Source: Epichloe hybrida
Lineage: Eukaryota > Ascomycota > Sordariomycetes > Hypocreales > Clavicipitaceae
NCBI GenBank assembly: GCA_019022495.1
Contig: JAFEKR010000004.1
Location: forward strand, 3,100,001 to 3,164,000
Direction of reading: 5' to 3'
Length of the DNA: 64,000 bases
Position numbers and translations under genes: made by a program. Shown here one piece after another: positions 11,350 through 25,395 of the stretch (position 1 is its first letter; every line of letters begins with the position of its first letter). A model generated the notes under the pieces. It had not been told where the DNA came from and did no database searches. It was given only the letters and a program-made list of their open reading frames with translations.

Positions 11350-12017
11350 ATTAGAAAAAAAAAAGGGGGGGGTAGGCGGGGCGATCGGCTGGAGGATTGG
11401 TGAGGATAGACACATACGATCGATACATCTGGTGTATGTCACAAAGCATATCCAAAGTTACCGTCTAGCATGGACTTGGCTCCAATGTCTTCTCGGATGT
11501 GGTGCAAGACCCTTCATAGCCGTGAAACACAAGGCAGAAGTTATCACAGAATGAGTACAGATATGTTCATCATCTATTAAGTAATCAATATCATTTCCGC
11601 TGATATATCAATGTCTCGCTTGGGCCAAATTTGAAAGGCGGGCAAAGCCCTTCTGCTACCTTGGCCTCTTGTTACTCTTTTCACCCGAAAAGATGGGCGT
11701 TCGTCCAAAGTCAACGTGCCATGATGGAGGGCAATATAGCCAGCTTCTTATTGAAAAAAAAAAGGGGGGGGGCTTTTTCCACAAGCTTATCCATCGCCCC
11801 CCGAAAATAAAAACGTTGAAGGAAAAGAAGAAATTTGCGGTGCTCGGCTCGCCGCTGCATCCACACCGCCGCTGCTCTCTCATCGCCTGACGGCGTGATT
11901 CATTTTTAATGTATAAAACCCCTCAAATGCACCCACCACATCGCTGCCGCCCTCGAGTCCGCAGCTAGTGGGATTTGTGCTGGAAATTCCTCATGTTTTC
12001 TTTCCATTGATCATTCC
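11350..12017. other. Convergent intergenic region ACAD-PKC1
   Basis: A 668-bp stretch of 3' flanking sequence. Two similar hybrid homopolymers occur: ten A then eight G at 11355-11372, and ten A then nine G at 11754-11772. No coding potential was recognised. Confidence 0.5.
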
Positions 12018-15905
<3,888 letters not shown>

Positions 15906-16798
15906 GGCGGGCAAGAGCTACGGCGCGATGCGTACGCGCTGAACAAAGGGTGGGAAGACAGCTTTGTCGGAGTCGACGTGCGGCCGGCCACCAGCAGGAG
16001 AGGAGAGAGGGGGGTTACGTGGGCTTGACCACGTTTGAGAAGCAAAACCTGTGCTTTTGGCGAGAGACCTCCCCTGAGGCACGAAGAGGCAAGCGAAAAT
16101 CCGAGACCGGCTGGGAAACGGGGCAGCGAAGAGGGGGTCTGGTACGCCCAGCTGTGTGCTTGAAGTCGTTGGGGGGGGGAAGAGACGAGGTTGAGTGGGC
16201 TGGGCTGGTTGATTTGTGGTGGTGGGAAAGATGTCGTCAGTGACGGAGTGGCGGGAGGAGGGGTCTGGGTCTGTCGTCTGTCTGTCGTCTGTCTGTCGTG
16301 CTGGTGCTGCTCTCTGCCAGCCGGTTCTCTGCTCTTGCGGGGCGGCAACAAGTCGAATGATTCTACAAAACAAACTAGGATAATAAGTTATCCTCACCTT
16401 AATAATAAAAGCGCACACACTGTGCCACTGCTTATCAGTGGCTTACGACGGTTCTCGCCATCTTCCAGCCCTTTGTTTACCTTGCTTACTTTCAAGGCGT
16501 GGTGACGAAACGAGGAATGATTTCTTCTAGGAGGTTCTCGACTTCAGCAAGTTGCGCCACGTTGCGCCACAGCGCCACTCTCAACCTGACATACATGTAT
16601 TTATGGGCGACTTCGTCACGACGCATACATGTATGCTCAACACCATAAATGACATCGATAGCGCTGATGAAGATATAACGTGGTGAAAGAATGGGTTTGC
16701 TCGTAAAACATCCTGTATACATGATGCTGGAATTTCATACGATACAAAAAGGCAACAACGAGGACCAAATCCACGCACGCAGACGGGTGACTGAATTT
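15906..16798. promoter_or_regulatory. PKC1 upstream region and SHE9 3' flank
   Basis: This 893-bp stretch holds the PKC1 promoter/leader and the end of SHE9 transcription. It contains a short repeat array of TCTGTCGTCTG near 16270-16300 and a 10-bp tandem pair TTGCGCCAC(G/A) at 16551-16570. Long minus-strand frames overlapping 15918-16418 are Pro/Ser-rich and lack domains; they look like leader sequence rather than genes. Confidence 0.5.
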
Positions 16799-17884
16799 TC
16801 ACAGTAACCTCATGAAAACCATCACCAGACTTCCAGCAATGAGTGCCCCTGCCAATCCTCCCTGTAATGCCAAAGTCGATGCATCCTTCATCCGCAGGTT
16901 GATCGTCCTCTCACTGCACAGATCTGCTGCCACAGCCTTCCACTGCGCAGGGTCCATGACGATTTGTGTCCATGGCTCCTGTGTGAACCCTGAACCAGCT
17001 ACTTCGGGAGTCAGCGTCGCCGCGGACGGAACCTCCGGTGCAGCCTTTAATGGAAGTTCATCTTCTCGCCTAGCCAGCGACATCTTGACGGCTTCCAATT
17101 CACCACGAACTTCTTCCAAAATCCTCTTTTCTTCCTCAGCCACGCCTTTGACAAGCCGCCTCCTCCGCCAAGGCTCGGCAAAAAATTGTAGCACAACGAA
17201 GAGCAGGAAATTCATGCCCATGAGGCCCCATGTGCCCCAGGTACTTGCTCGCCGAATTCTGTCACTCCAGATCTGCTCTTCGTGGTAGCGCTTCAGTATG
17301 CCCGCATTCAAGCGCTGACTTAGACTCTGTTCCTCGGTCTCTGATTCTGTCAAGGACTCCTGTGCCTTTGCGACCTCGCCTTCTAGCACATGGTCTGTCC
17401 TGTACAGCTCCGAATCGTTCCAAGTCGGCTCGTCTTTTCGTGCCAGAAGGGTCGTCACTTCGCGTTGCGTCGTAGCTCGCTTTGTGTTTGAGGACTTGTA
17501 TGCTTGCCGTGCGGAGCGAACTCTGGCGTGAGCCGCCGCCAATTGCACTTCGATCATCTCGTTTTCTTTTTTAATGGCCTCGATCGCGGAGTAGCCGGTT
17601 ATGTCGTTTAACGTTTGCGAGGCAGTTCGTGCGTGACTGCTGGTTCAAATTGCTTCGACGGCTGTCCGTTTCCGACGGCGCTCTACTGAATGGGATGTCT
17701 TGCAGGCACTGTTTCTGGAGATATTCTGCTTGCGACGTCGCGGATTGGCAGCCAATCTCCTGCTGTCTGACGAGCTTGACAGTCGTGCTGCCTTTGAGGC
17801 TAAGAACGGCGCCTCTCGTCGCATCAGCATCCTCCGGCTACCTGCCAAGGCTACTCGAGCCATTGGCCCACCGAGAGGCGGCAT
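16799..17884 (-). CDS. SHE9: SHE9/MDM33 mitochondrial inner-membrane protein; N-terminal exon structure unresolved
   Basis: She9/Mdm33 acts in inner-membrane fission and mitochondrial morphology. The certain part is 17644-16799: TASQTLNDITGYSAIEAIKK, a long coiled coil, KRYHEEQIWSDRIRRASTWG, a membrane segment (GLMGMNFLLFVVLQFF), EPWRRRRLVKGV, a second coiled region, and a C-terminal hydrophobic segment (GGLAGALIAGSLVMVF). This frame meets a stop at 17645-17647. Upstream, 17884-17645 is open in another frame and begins with a basic, Ala/Ser-rich stretch like a mitochondrial presequence (MARVALAGSRRMLMRRE). A third frame over about 17720-17630 reads SETDSRRSNLNQQSR, resembling the residues that precede TASQTLND in homologues I remember. 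No splice pair joins these frames convincingly, so an intron, a sequencing indel or a real frameshift remain possible. It diverges from the PYP1-like gene. Confidence 0.72.
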
Positions 17885-18487
17885 CGCGGGCGACGGGATC
17901 GAGACGCAGCTTTCGTTCCGCAGCGATGCAGTCCTGTTGGTTTCGTGGTGTTGTCAGTCCGTGCCTGGATGATGGTGCCTGGCGTTGGGATCCAACAGCA
18001 TGGCTCAGCGCACGCGCCTTGACATCTTCTGCCGCCTCTGGGCTCTGGGTCCTTGATCGAGCACGGATGTTTCCAGGCAGACTCCCTGACCGCCTTTCGG
18101 AAACTAACGGGCGAAGGGCCGACGTTGCTTTGTGGTGCGGTGTCTGCGGTGTCTTGTTGCAATGGGCAGCGGGTCAACTTGCAAGTTGGCGTGTCCGGCG
18201 GCTGCAGGGGCACCGGGGCCCAGTGGGGCTCTCGGTATCAGCCACTGACAGCCAGTGAGTGCCTGGCCGCTGTCAGCCAACGCCAAAACGCCAAACCCGG
18301 CTGGACCCTCGATGACGACATTCCGGCCGCCGCCTCCATTGTCGGACCTCACCCTCTCTGCCCCTCGTTGATTTTTCCGTCGAGTTTCAGCTCAGCCAAC
18401 AGAACTTGAACACTGGAGTTCCCAACCGATGCCCCGAACCCGATTGAACAATTTTCCACGCCCTACTACAATCAATCCTCCGCCACA
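17885..18487. promoter_or_regulatory. Divergent intergenic region SHE9 - PYP1-like gene
   Basis: A 603-bp GC-rich stretch between two divergent genes. It is open over much of the minus strand (18213-17851), but the frame is rich in Cys, Arg and Pro, has no domain and overlaps the expected promoters, so it is not called. The SHE9 5' end may extend into it. Confidence 0.4.
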
Positions 18488-19394
18488 ATGGGATCTCTCA
18501 GCAACGAAACTCCGGCGCTCGCCACCAATCCCAAGTTCATCTTCTTCACTGATTTCGACGGCACCGTCACCACGGCCGACTCGAATGATTTCATGACCGA
18601 CAACCTCGGCTTCGGCGTTGAGAAGCGCCGCCAAGGCAACAAAGATGTTCTCTCTGGCAAAATGCACTTCCGTGATTCATTTCAGGAGATGATGGACAGC
18701 ATCGCGACACCGTACGATGAGTGCACTGAGATTCTGCTCCAGAACATCAAGCTCGACCCTGGCTTCAAGGAGTTCTACGATTGGTCGCGCGAGAACAATG
18801 TTCCCATTGTCATCCTGAGCGGTGGCATGACGCCAATCATCCGAGCCTTGCTGGACAAGTTGCTGGGCCCGGGCTGGGACATCCAGATTGTGAGCAACAA
18901 CGTGCGAGCCCGTGAGGGCAAGAGCATCAACGAGAAGGGGGGCTGGAGAATCGAGTTCCACGATGACAGGTAGGCCCAAAATCTGGTCGACGAGTCGAGC
19001 CGAGGGAGCGGTTGAAATTGACCTTTTGCGGGAATTCTTAGTATTCATGGCCACGACAAGTCCATCGAGATTCGCAAATACTCCTCATTGCCTAACCGGC
19101 CCACCATGTTCTACGCCGGTGACGGTGTGTCCGATCTCTCTGCCGCCAAGGAGACTGATTTGCTGTTTGCCAAGGCCGACAAGGGTAAGTCGTTGCTGCG
19201 GCACGGCGGCACGGCGGCATTCAAGCGCGCAGCACAGTAGCTAACATTCGGACGTCCTAGATCTCGTCACCTACTGCGAAAACGAAAAGGTTCCATTCGT
19301 CACGTTCAAAGATTGGACCAGCATTAGTCAGACCGTCAAGGACATTGCTGCGGGAAAGATGACTGTACAGGACGCTGCAAAGGGACGCATCTGA
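18488..19394 (+). CDS. HAD-superfamily phosphatase, PYP1 (YNL010W) type
   Basis: Cytosolic magnesium-dependent phosphatase of the HAD phosphoserine-phosphatase-like branch. The yeast relative Pyp1 removes phosphate from polyol phosphates; that substrate is inferred here. Exons are 18488-18969, 19042-19184 and 19261-19394 (252 residues), with introns of 72 and 76 bp ending in TAG. HAD motif I is TDFDGTVT (nucleophile Asp22, acid/base Asp24). Motif II lies in VPIVILSGGM. Motif III/IV is FYAGDGVSDLSAAKETDLLFAK across exon 2, with the Mg-binding Asp pair. After intron 2 the reading continues DLVTYCENEKVPF, completing a block that matches the yeast protein in order and spacing. Length agrees with the family (about 240-250). 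The start context CCACAATG is good. Confidence 0.92.
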
Positions 19395-20554
19395 GGACTC
19401 ACATACCTCTCCAATCGGATACAATGAAATTTTTATGGAAAATTATACGCGAGTTTAAGGTGTTTGCATTATAGTGAGTTAAAACCACACACACACACAC
19501 ACATCTGCCATGTTCGTTTCTCAGCGAATGAGCACCGGCAGTTGAACGCTAGGATTTACACGGCGAATTATCTGAGGGCATAGACTTGCCACAATTAGAC
19601 TTGACATCTTGGATAGAATATGATAGATATCCATACTCTTGACCCAACTCGGGCATCGAGTACTAGAAACTCATTACTGATATTTGTTCATGATTCAGAG
19701 AGACAGGGTTCACTAAGATCCTCCCATGTGCTTGCGATCACTCAAAGTATCTGCCGTGACAATTATGCTTAACTCTGTCGTTTCCTCCTCCACCGGAACA
19801 GCATTTCCACCAAAAGCCGGCGCGGGATATCACGCCATCCCTCGGACACTGTAATGATGTTGAACAACGCCTCGTTGCTCCCGGCTGTGCCCGAGGTCTC
19901 TTTCTGGTTCTGACAACCCCCCCGTTCTCTTCGTGATGCAGCTCATCGCCATGATATGTCACCCGTCCACGGCCGGTAATAGTGAAAGACCTAAAGGAAA
20001 AAGACGTCTCCGAAGCAACATTCCGCACGTGCAGTAGACTAAGGATCAGGGGGTACCTGGCTATAAGTACCTGTACCTTGGGAAGATATCTAGTATTCAG
20101 GGGGCTACCCTATGCTCTAGATGTCACTTGGCGACTGGGTGTCACGTCAACAAGGGTCGGCCAGTGGGCACGCGTACATGTAAGAGGGTTGGGTCCGACT
20201 GGGATGGATGATATATTTATTCATCATGGAGAAAACAAGCGGGTCGCAATGGCCTGACTTGAAGAAGTCATGGTGGTCATGGTGGTCATGCTGCAGGACG
20301 GCATATTCATTGCCAAGCCTTGCATCTTTTGCCAAAATCAAACAGGGATCAAGGTGTGCATACACATAAATGGCTCGCTCCCCGCTCCTCAAAATTTTCA
20401 CTCTTCACTTCTCATCGTGAAAACCTTGCCTCCCGGGCTCGCCAAATCCTCAAAGCAACCCAGAGAGTCGAGTTAGAGACTCCTGTTCACATTTTTAACC
20501 CAGCCGTCTCTGCGAACCACGTCTGCCCAACAACAACGACAACAACAACGCATC
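19395..20554. other. Intergenic region before the MYND gene
   Basis: A 1160-bp stretch between two co-oriented genes. It has an (AC) dinucleotide run at about 19486-19503, a short tandem TCATGGTGG repeat at 20268-20289, and a CAA-rich leader just upstream of the MYND start (about 20527-20551). A 96-codon minus-strand frame (20028-19738) has no recognisable domain and is not called. Confidence 0.5.
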
Positions 20555-21292
20555 ATGGCCTCCGGGTGCCCCAGTTGCAAAAAGTCGCCTCCCGAGGTCA
20601 CTCTCAAGTGCTGCTCGAAATGCTCCGTGACCCAATACTGCTCCAGGGACTGCCAAAAGGCAGACTGGAAGGCCCATAAGAATATTTGCGGCAAACAAGC
20701 CCCCCCCGGCGCGGCACCGTCTCCCCAGAGCTCCGCGTCCGGAAACCTTTCGCCTCCCAAGGGCCTGGAAGGGGGCGTCGCCAAGCCCTTCACTCGTCTC
20801 GACAACGGCACCTGACTCCACGAACGATCGGAGAAGGACGTCTACGGACTGCTCATCGACGCCTACCGCCTGCGCGTGGAAGACATGTACAAGATGGAGG
20901 GCGAGGTCGACGAGGACAGCCTGTACGGCGGCGCTCCCAACGGGTCGGTTGGCTTTGGGAAATTCCTGGGCCGCGTCGCGTCGCGTCCGGGCCTGCTGCC
21001 CGCGTGGTGGAACGAGACCAAGAAGCGTGAGTGCGAGCAGCTTGGCGTGACGGCGGGTCAATGGTTCGACTTGGGGGCCTCGGTGGAAAAGGGCGACATC
21101 ATGGAACACTACGGCGAGAGTACCTTCCCGATGCAGCTTCGCATGTTCGCCGAGGCAGTGTACGGAACTTCTCCCGGTGGAACAAGCGGCGGGCCAATGA
21201 GGCAGATGATGATGATGATGGAACAGGGAGGGGCGGAAGGGGGGATGCGAGCGTCACATCTCAGTGTGGCAAACATGTTTGGTCGGCGGTAA
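20555..21292 (+). pseudogene. MYND zinc-finger protein with an in-frame TGA at codon 87
   Basis: The frame starts MASGCPSCKK and contains a complete MYND finger: Cys5, Cys8, Cys20, Cys23, Cys29, Cys33, His41 and Cys45, ending DWKAHKNIC. MYND domains are protein-protein interaction modules. A TGA at 20813-20815 follows TRLDNGT. The same frame continues open for 158 codons (LHERSEKDVYGLLIDAYRLR... to SVANMFGRR) with clear protein-like content, including GLLPAWWNETKKRECEQLG, EHYGE and FPMQLRMFAEAVYG, a block I recall from fungal MYND proteins where the stop position is usually Trp. Without the TGA the product would be 245 residues. No splice pair removes the stop. It is probably a nonsense allele or base error; TGA followed by C is a leaky context, so read-through cannot be excluded. 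It is the last gene before the AT-rich block. Confidence 0.75.
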
Positions 21293-21339
21293 ACAGGCAG
21301 GCCTCAGTCCCCTAGATTTTAGATATCGAAATGGCTCAC

Positions 21340-21414
21340 TGTTACGACTAAGGCTAGGGAGATGCAAACAGAGTGAAGGCTAAGGTTCTTAGTCATAGCT
21401 AGAGAGTTACTACA
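21340..21414. repeat. LTR-end-like fragment shared with 61567
   Basis: TGTTACGACTAAGGC opens a stretch of about 75 bp that matches TGTCACGACTGTGGT at 61567-61641. They share GAGTGAAGGCTAAG and TCATAGCTAGAGAG, and most differences are transitions, as RIP would give. It starts 48 bp after the MYND stop codon and marks the left edge of the transposon block. The TGT start suits an LTR terminus. Confidence 0.7.
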
Positions 21415-21600
21415 CTATAAACTACACTACATATCAGGAAGAGCTCCCTGAAGCATTAGATATGTGCAGAGTATTGTTTGTAGTGTAGTTAGTGTAGTTT
21501 TTAGGAAAATCTTGTATTTATAGTGTAGTTTTTTTTTTCTTGTAGTTAGTGTAGTTACTAACTACACTAACTACACTACACTACAAAAACTATAAATATA
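21415..21600. repeat. TAGTGTAG-rich foldback sequence
   Basis: Low-complexity TAGTGTAGTT/ACTACACTAA sequence containing a perfect inverted repeat with 14-bp arms (21542-21555 and 21561-21574) and a 5-nt loop, extended imperfectly to about 21516-21598. Similar motifs form the termini of the hAT-like element at 25396-27365, so this may be a remnant of a related element. Confidence 0.55.
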
Positions 21601-21859
21601 GTGTTAGTAAAATAAAAAGTAGGTCTTTTTATAAGCTAGTATTAATATAGAAATTAAAAGAAAGCTACTAATTTTACACTTATATTATTAGTTATTTTAC
21701 TTAATTAGTTATTTAAGTTATAATATTATACTATTTAAAGAATTTTACTATAACTAGGGTTAGATATAATATTATAACTTTATAATAGTATTATTATACT
21801 AAATACTTTATTTTACTAATATAACTTAAAGAAAAACCTTCTTAGTATATTATTTACTA

Positions 21860-22550
21860 TTACTATAATGTTAGTATTATAGGATACTAGTAACCTACGC
21901 GTAGGGTTTTCAAGGTAGACTAAAGTGCACGTAATTATTATATATTCTAGTTTATTAAAGTAAGCAAAAGAGGGATTAAATAAAAGCAAAGAGAGTACAC
22001 TATTTATTATAAGAAAAGGGGCCTTAATTAGGGTTATTAGCAAAGAGGCTATATATACTAATACTAACTATAGCGTAGTTAGGCTAGACACGTAGGTTTA
22101 TAATGTAATATACCTAGCTAATTAAAGGCACGTAGCCTTATTAATATTATGCTTATTTTAACACTAAAAACTCTCTCTTTTTAATATAACTATTAACGTA
22201 TAATATTAATAAGATAACTAAAAAGGAATTAAGGAATAATGTTAGAACAAGCATGATATTAACAAGACTACGTGCCTTTGATTAGCTAGGCGCGTTGCAT
22301 TGCGAACCCACATGTCTAGCTTAACCACACCGCGGTTAGCGTTAGCATATGTAGCCTCTTTACTAATAACCTTAATTAAGGCCCCTTTTCCTATAATAAA
22401 ATAGTATACCCTCTTTACTTCTATTTAATCCCTCTTTTACTTACTTTAATAAACTAGAATATATAATAATTACATACACTTTAGTTTACCTTAAAAACCT
22501 TATATATAAGTTAATAGTATTTTATAAATACTAATACTAATTAGTAGTTA
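21860..22550. repeat. Inverted pair of LTR-like repeats
   Basis: Two arms of roughly 300 bp face each other: about 22163-21860 (read on minus) and 22240-22550 (read on plus). Both begin TGTTA(G/A)AA(C/T)AAGCAT and share AAAGGCACGTAG (or its complement), GGGGCCTTAATTA, AGAGGGATTAAAT and TTCTAGTTTATTAAAGTAAG. The spacer is about 76 bp. The plus arm keeps CpA-rich patches (22280-22345) that are TA-rich in the other, so RIP hit the arms unequally. They look like two solo LTRs of one family in inverted orientation. Confidence 0.65.
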
Positions 22551-22633
22551 TCTTTATAAATACTATAGATTAGTAAGGTTTATAAAAAAGATATTAGTAT
22601 TAAGGACTTACCTTATAAAAAAGAAAGTACTAC

Positions 22634-22898
22634 TGTTGATTCCTTCGGATCTTCATCGGTTCAATCATGGCCAAAGACCGGACCGAATTGTGGGTCTGGC
22701 GTAATGCACGCGATGCGATTGGCTGCACTAATTCGCCACCCCCTCTTTTGCCCCACATACGGATTTCGCTCACTTTCCTAGCATCTAGACTTTCCCTCTC
22801 TTCTCCCCCTTTCCTAGCTAGAATTTATCTAACTGTTATTAACTTTAATATTACAGGATTATCCTATTACCTACGCAGGTATCTTAGTGTAACTAACA
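22634..22898 (+). repeat. 5' LTR of the Copia element
   Basis: Starts TGTTGATTCC and ends GTAACTAACA. It aligns base for base with the 3' LTR over 265 bp, with mainly C/T and G/A differences. Its central part (about 22733-22800) retains CpA/TpG-containing sequence, giving a local island of normal composition. Confidence 0.9.
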
Positions 22899-25395
22899 CT
22901 AATTAGTGGTTAACTTTATAACTACAAATAAGCTAGGTATTATAAGAAGAGATATTTCTATAGACACTACTACTACTACCCCTTGTTATACTATAATAGT
23001 TATTATAGTAAAGAGGCATAACTACATAAGTGTGCTAAAGGAAGAGACTAGAATTCTAGTTATAGGCTTGTTAGGCTTCTAAGGAATTAATCTATTAACC
23101 CTTAGGCTTAGGGATATAACTTTATTATATCTATCTAGGATATTATTATTAATTGTTAATTTTATTATCTATTATAAGAAAACTAACTAAATAACCGAAT
23201 CTATTGCTACGAGGCATTTATTTTAAACCTAACGTTAAATAACCTTAGCTAAGCTAGCTAACATATCTATAACTTCTCTACATATATTCCCTTTATTTAA
23301 TAGACTTTTAATCTATTTGTATAAGCATCTATAGCTTGTTTTTTGCCCCTTTACTCTTAGTGCTATTTGCCCCGTGCTTATTAGTAAGAGAGAGAGATTA
23401 CTTCCTTCCCTTCCTTTTACGAAAAATAGGAAGTGGTAATTCCTATTAATTCCTTATTATTTTCTAGTTGCTTTTACTTTTGTTATTACTTTGTTTTCCC
23501 TTGTTAATTTACTCCTGCTACTACTTTTTCCTTCTATAGTTTAAGATAGCAGAGGAATCTAGACCTTTTATAAGAGGAAGGGCTGCTAGTAATAGTAAGG
23601 CTCTAATTATTACCCCTAAAAGACCCTAAAAGCATAAATTACCCTTATGCCTTTAATAGCTTACTTATGACTTCTTATATAACTAGAAAGAATCTATTAA
23701 GCTAAATCTAGAGACTACTATGTAGCTTAAGCTTAATAACTAGATTACGAGATTTATTAACCTTAGCAAGTATTAAGGTTAGAGAGATAATAACCTATAG
23801 GAATTATTCTAAGAAGACTTTAAAGGCTAGTCTAAAGATACCTTTAAAAAGGCATCTAAGGATATTATTAGAGAATTATATAATTCCCTATAAGATTACA
23901 GCGTTCTTATTAGGTAAGGCCTAGGATATTTAATCCTAGTATTACTTAAGGAAGTGCTTTATTAAACTTTAATGCCTATTTAGTTATAGGAAAGATTATA
24001 AGAAAGACTATAATCTTCTAAACCCCTAGAGCCTTAATATTAATAGCCCTAATAACTTACCCTAGAAATTAACCTCCCCTAATCCTAAAGATTGCTTAAA
24101 CCCTCATAAGAACCCCTATAATAATCCCTATTATATTAATAGCTTTATCTAGATAATTATTATTAAGAATAACTAGTAGACTATTATTTATAACAAATTA
24201 TCCTATTATAGTAATTCCCCTCTAAGGATTAGATTACAAAGAAGATCTCAGAGCTTATAAAGATATATAAGGATAGTAACTACTATAGTGGAAAGCTATA
24301 TAACTTCTTAATACTAAAGATTACACTCTTTAAGAATAAGTGTAATAAAATTAACCTTCCTTAAATATATTATTAGAAGGCTTTCCTTATTATATTAATA
24401 GGTAATACTAAATAATACTACCTTAATTACCTCTTTAGGAATAACTATTCCTATAAAGAAATAATTAATTATATTTATTAATACTTTAAGATAGAAAGTA
24501 ACTAGTAATTTTATTACTATAAGTAAAGTAATATAACACTAAAAAGTATAATTAAGAAAAACCCTAATAAAAGTAAGCTTAATTATCTTAAGATTATATT
24601 ATTAACCCTTAAGAAGATTTATAAAGGCCTTTACCTTACTAAAATAGTAAATACTAAACTCTATAAGTAAGTATTAAATACTATAGCTAGTGTGCCTAAA
24701 TATTAGATAGTAGAATATATACACTCTATAGGCTTTAAAAGTCTTACTAAAGACCTTTATAAGGTAATTACTATTATAGAATTAAATAAGAAGTTCTCCT
24801 AATTCTTTTAGTACTAATAAGGAGACCCTCTAGAGGCTATATTTACTAATTATTAGTATAGATAATAATCCTATAGTAAAGAAAGCTATTATAGATAAAG
24901 CCCTAGGCTAAGCACTAAGCGCTACTTTATATATAGTAAGAGTAGCTACTAGTCTTCTAACTACTTTACTAAAGAGTACTAAAAGGAGAAAGACTACTAG
25001 TAAGCTAGTAAAACATATTATATACCCCCTTTAGAGAAGAGATTCTAGGTATTCCTTACCTTTTATAAAGGGTAGAATAATAATAAGCTTAATAAAAGCT
25101 TAGGTAAGAATTAGGAAGTATATCTTATAGCTTATATAGAAGCTAAAGATAATAATAATAATATTAAGGAGCTACTATTAATAGTATATCTAAGCATTAT
25201 ATAATTCTTCTATTCCAGACTATAGACTAACTATAATACTACTAATGTTAATGTTCTTATAACCTTATATAATTAAGCTTTTTAACACATATTCCTTAAA
25301 TAAGAGCTCTATAAGCCATAAGAGTGTAATAAAGGCTTAATCTATTATATCTCTAAAGAATAGTATTCTAAAGAGGTCTTTAGAGGGATTATACC

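Noticed and set aside
15918..16418. Long minus-strand frames upstream of PKC1
   Set aside because: Ser/Thr/Pro-rich readings of a low-complexity leader; PKC1 has a convincing ATG at 15905.
17851..18213. 120-codon minus-strand frame upstream of SHE9
   Set aside because: Ends before the SHE9 start region in another frame, Arg/Cys/Pro-rich, and no domain; treated as promoter sequence.
19738..20028. 96-codon minus-strand frame between PYP1-like and MYND genes
   Set aside because: No domain, poor start context, composition like non-coding DNA.
22667..22906. 79-codon frame, with a similar 81-codon frame at 31029-31274
   Set aside because: Both lie in the two LTRs of the Copia element and are matched only because the LTRs are repeats.
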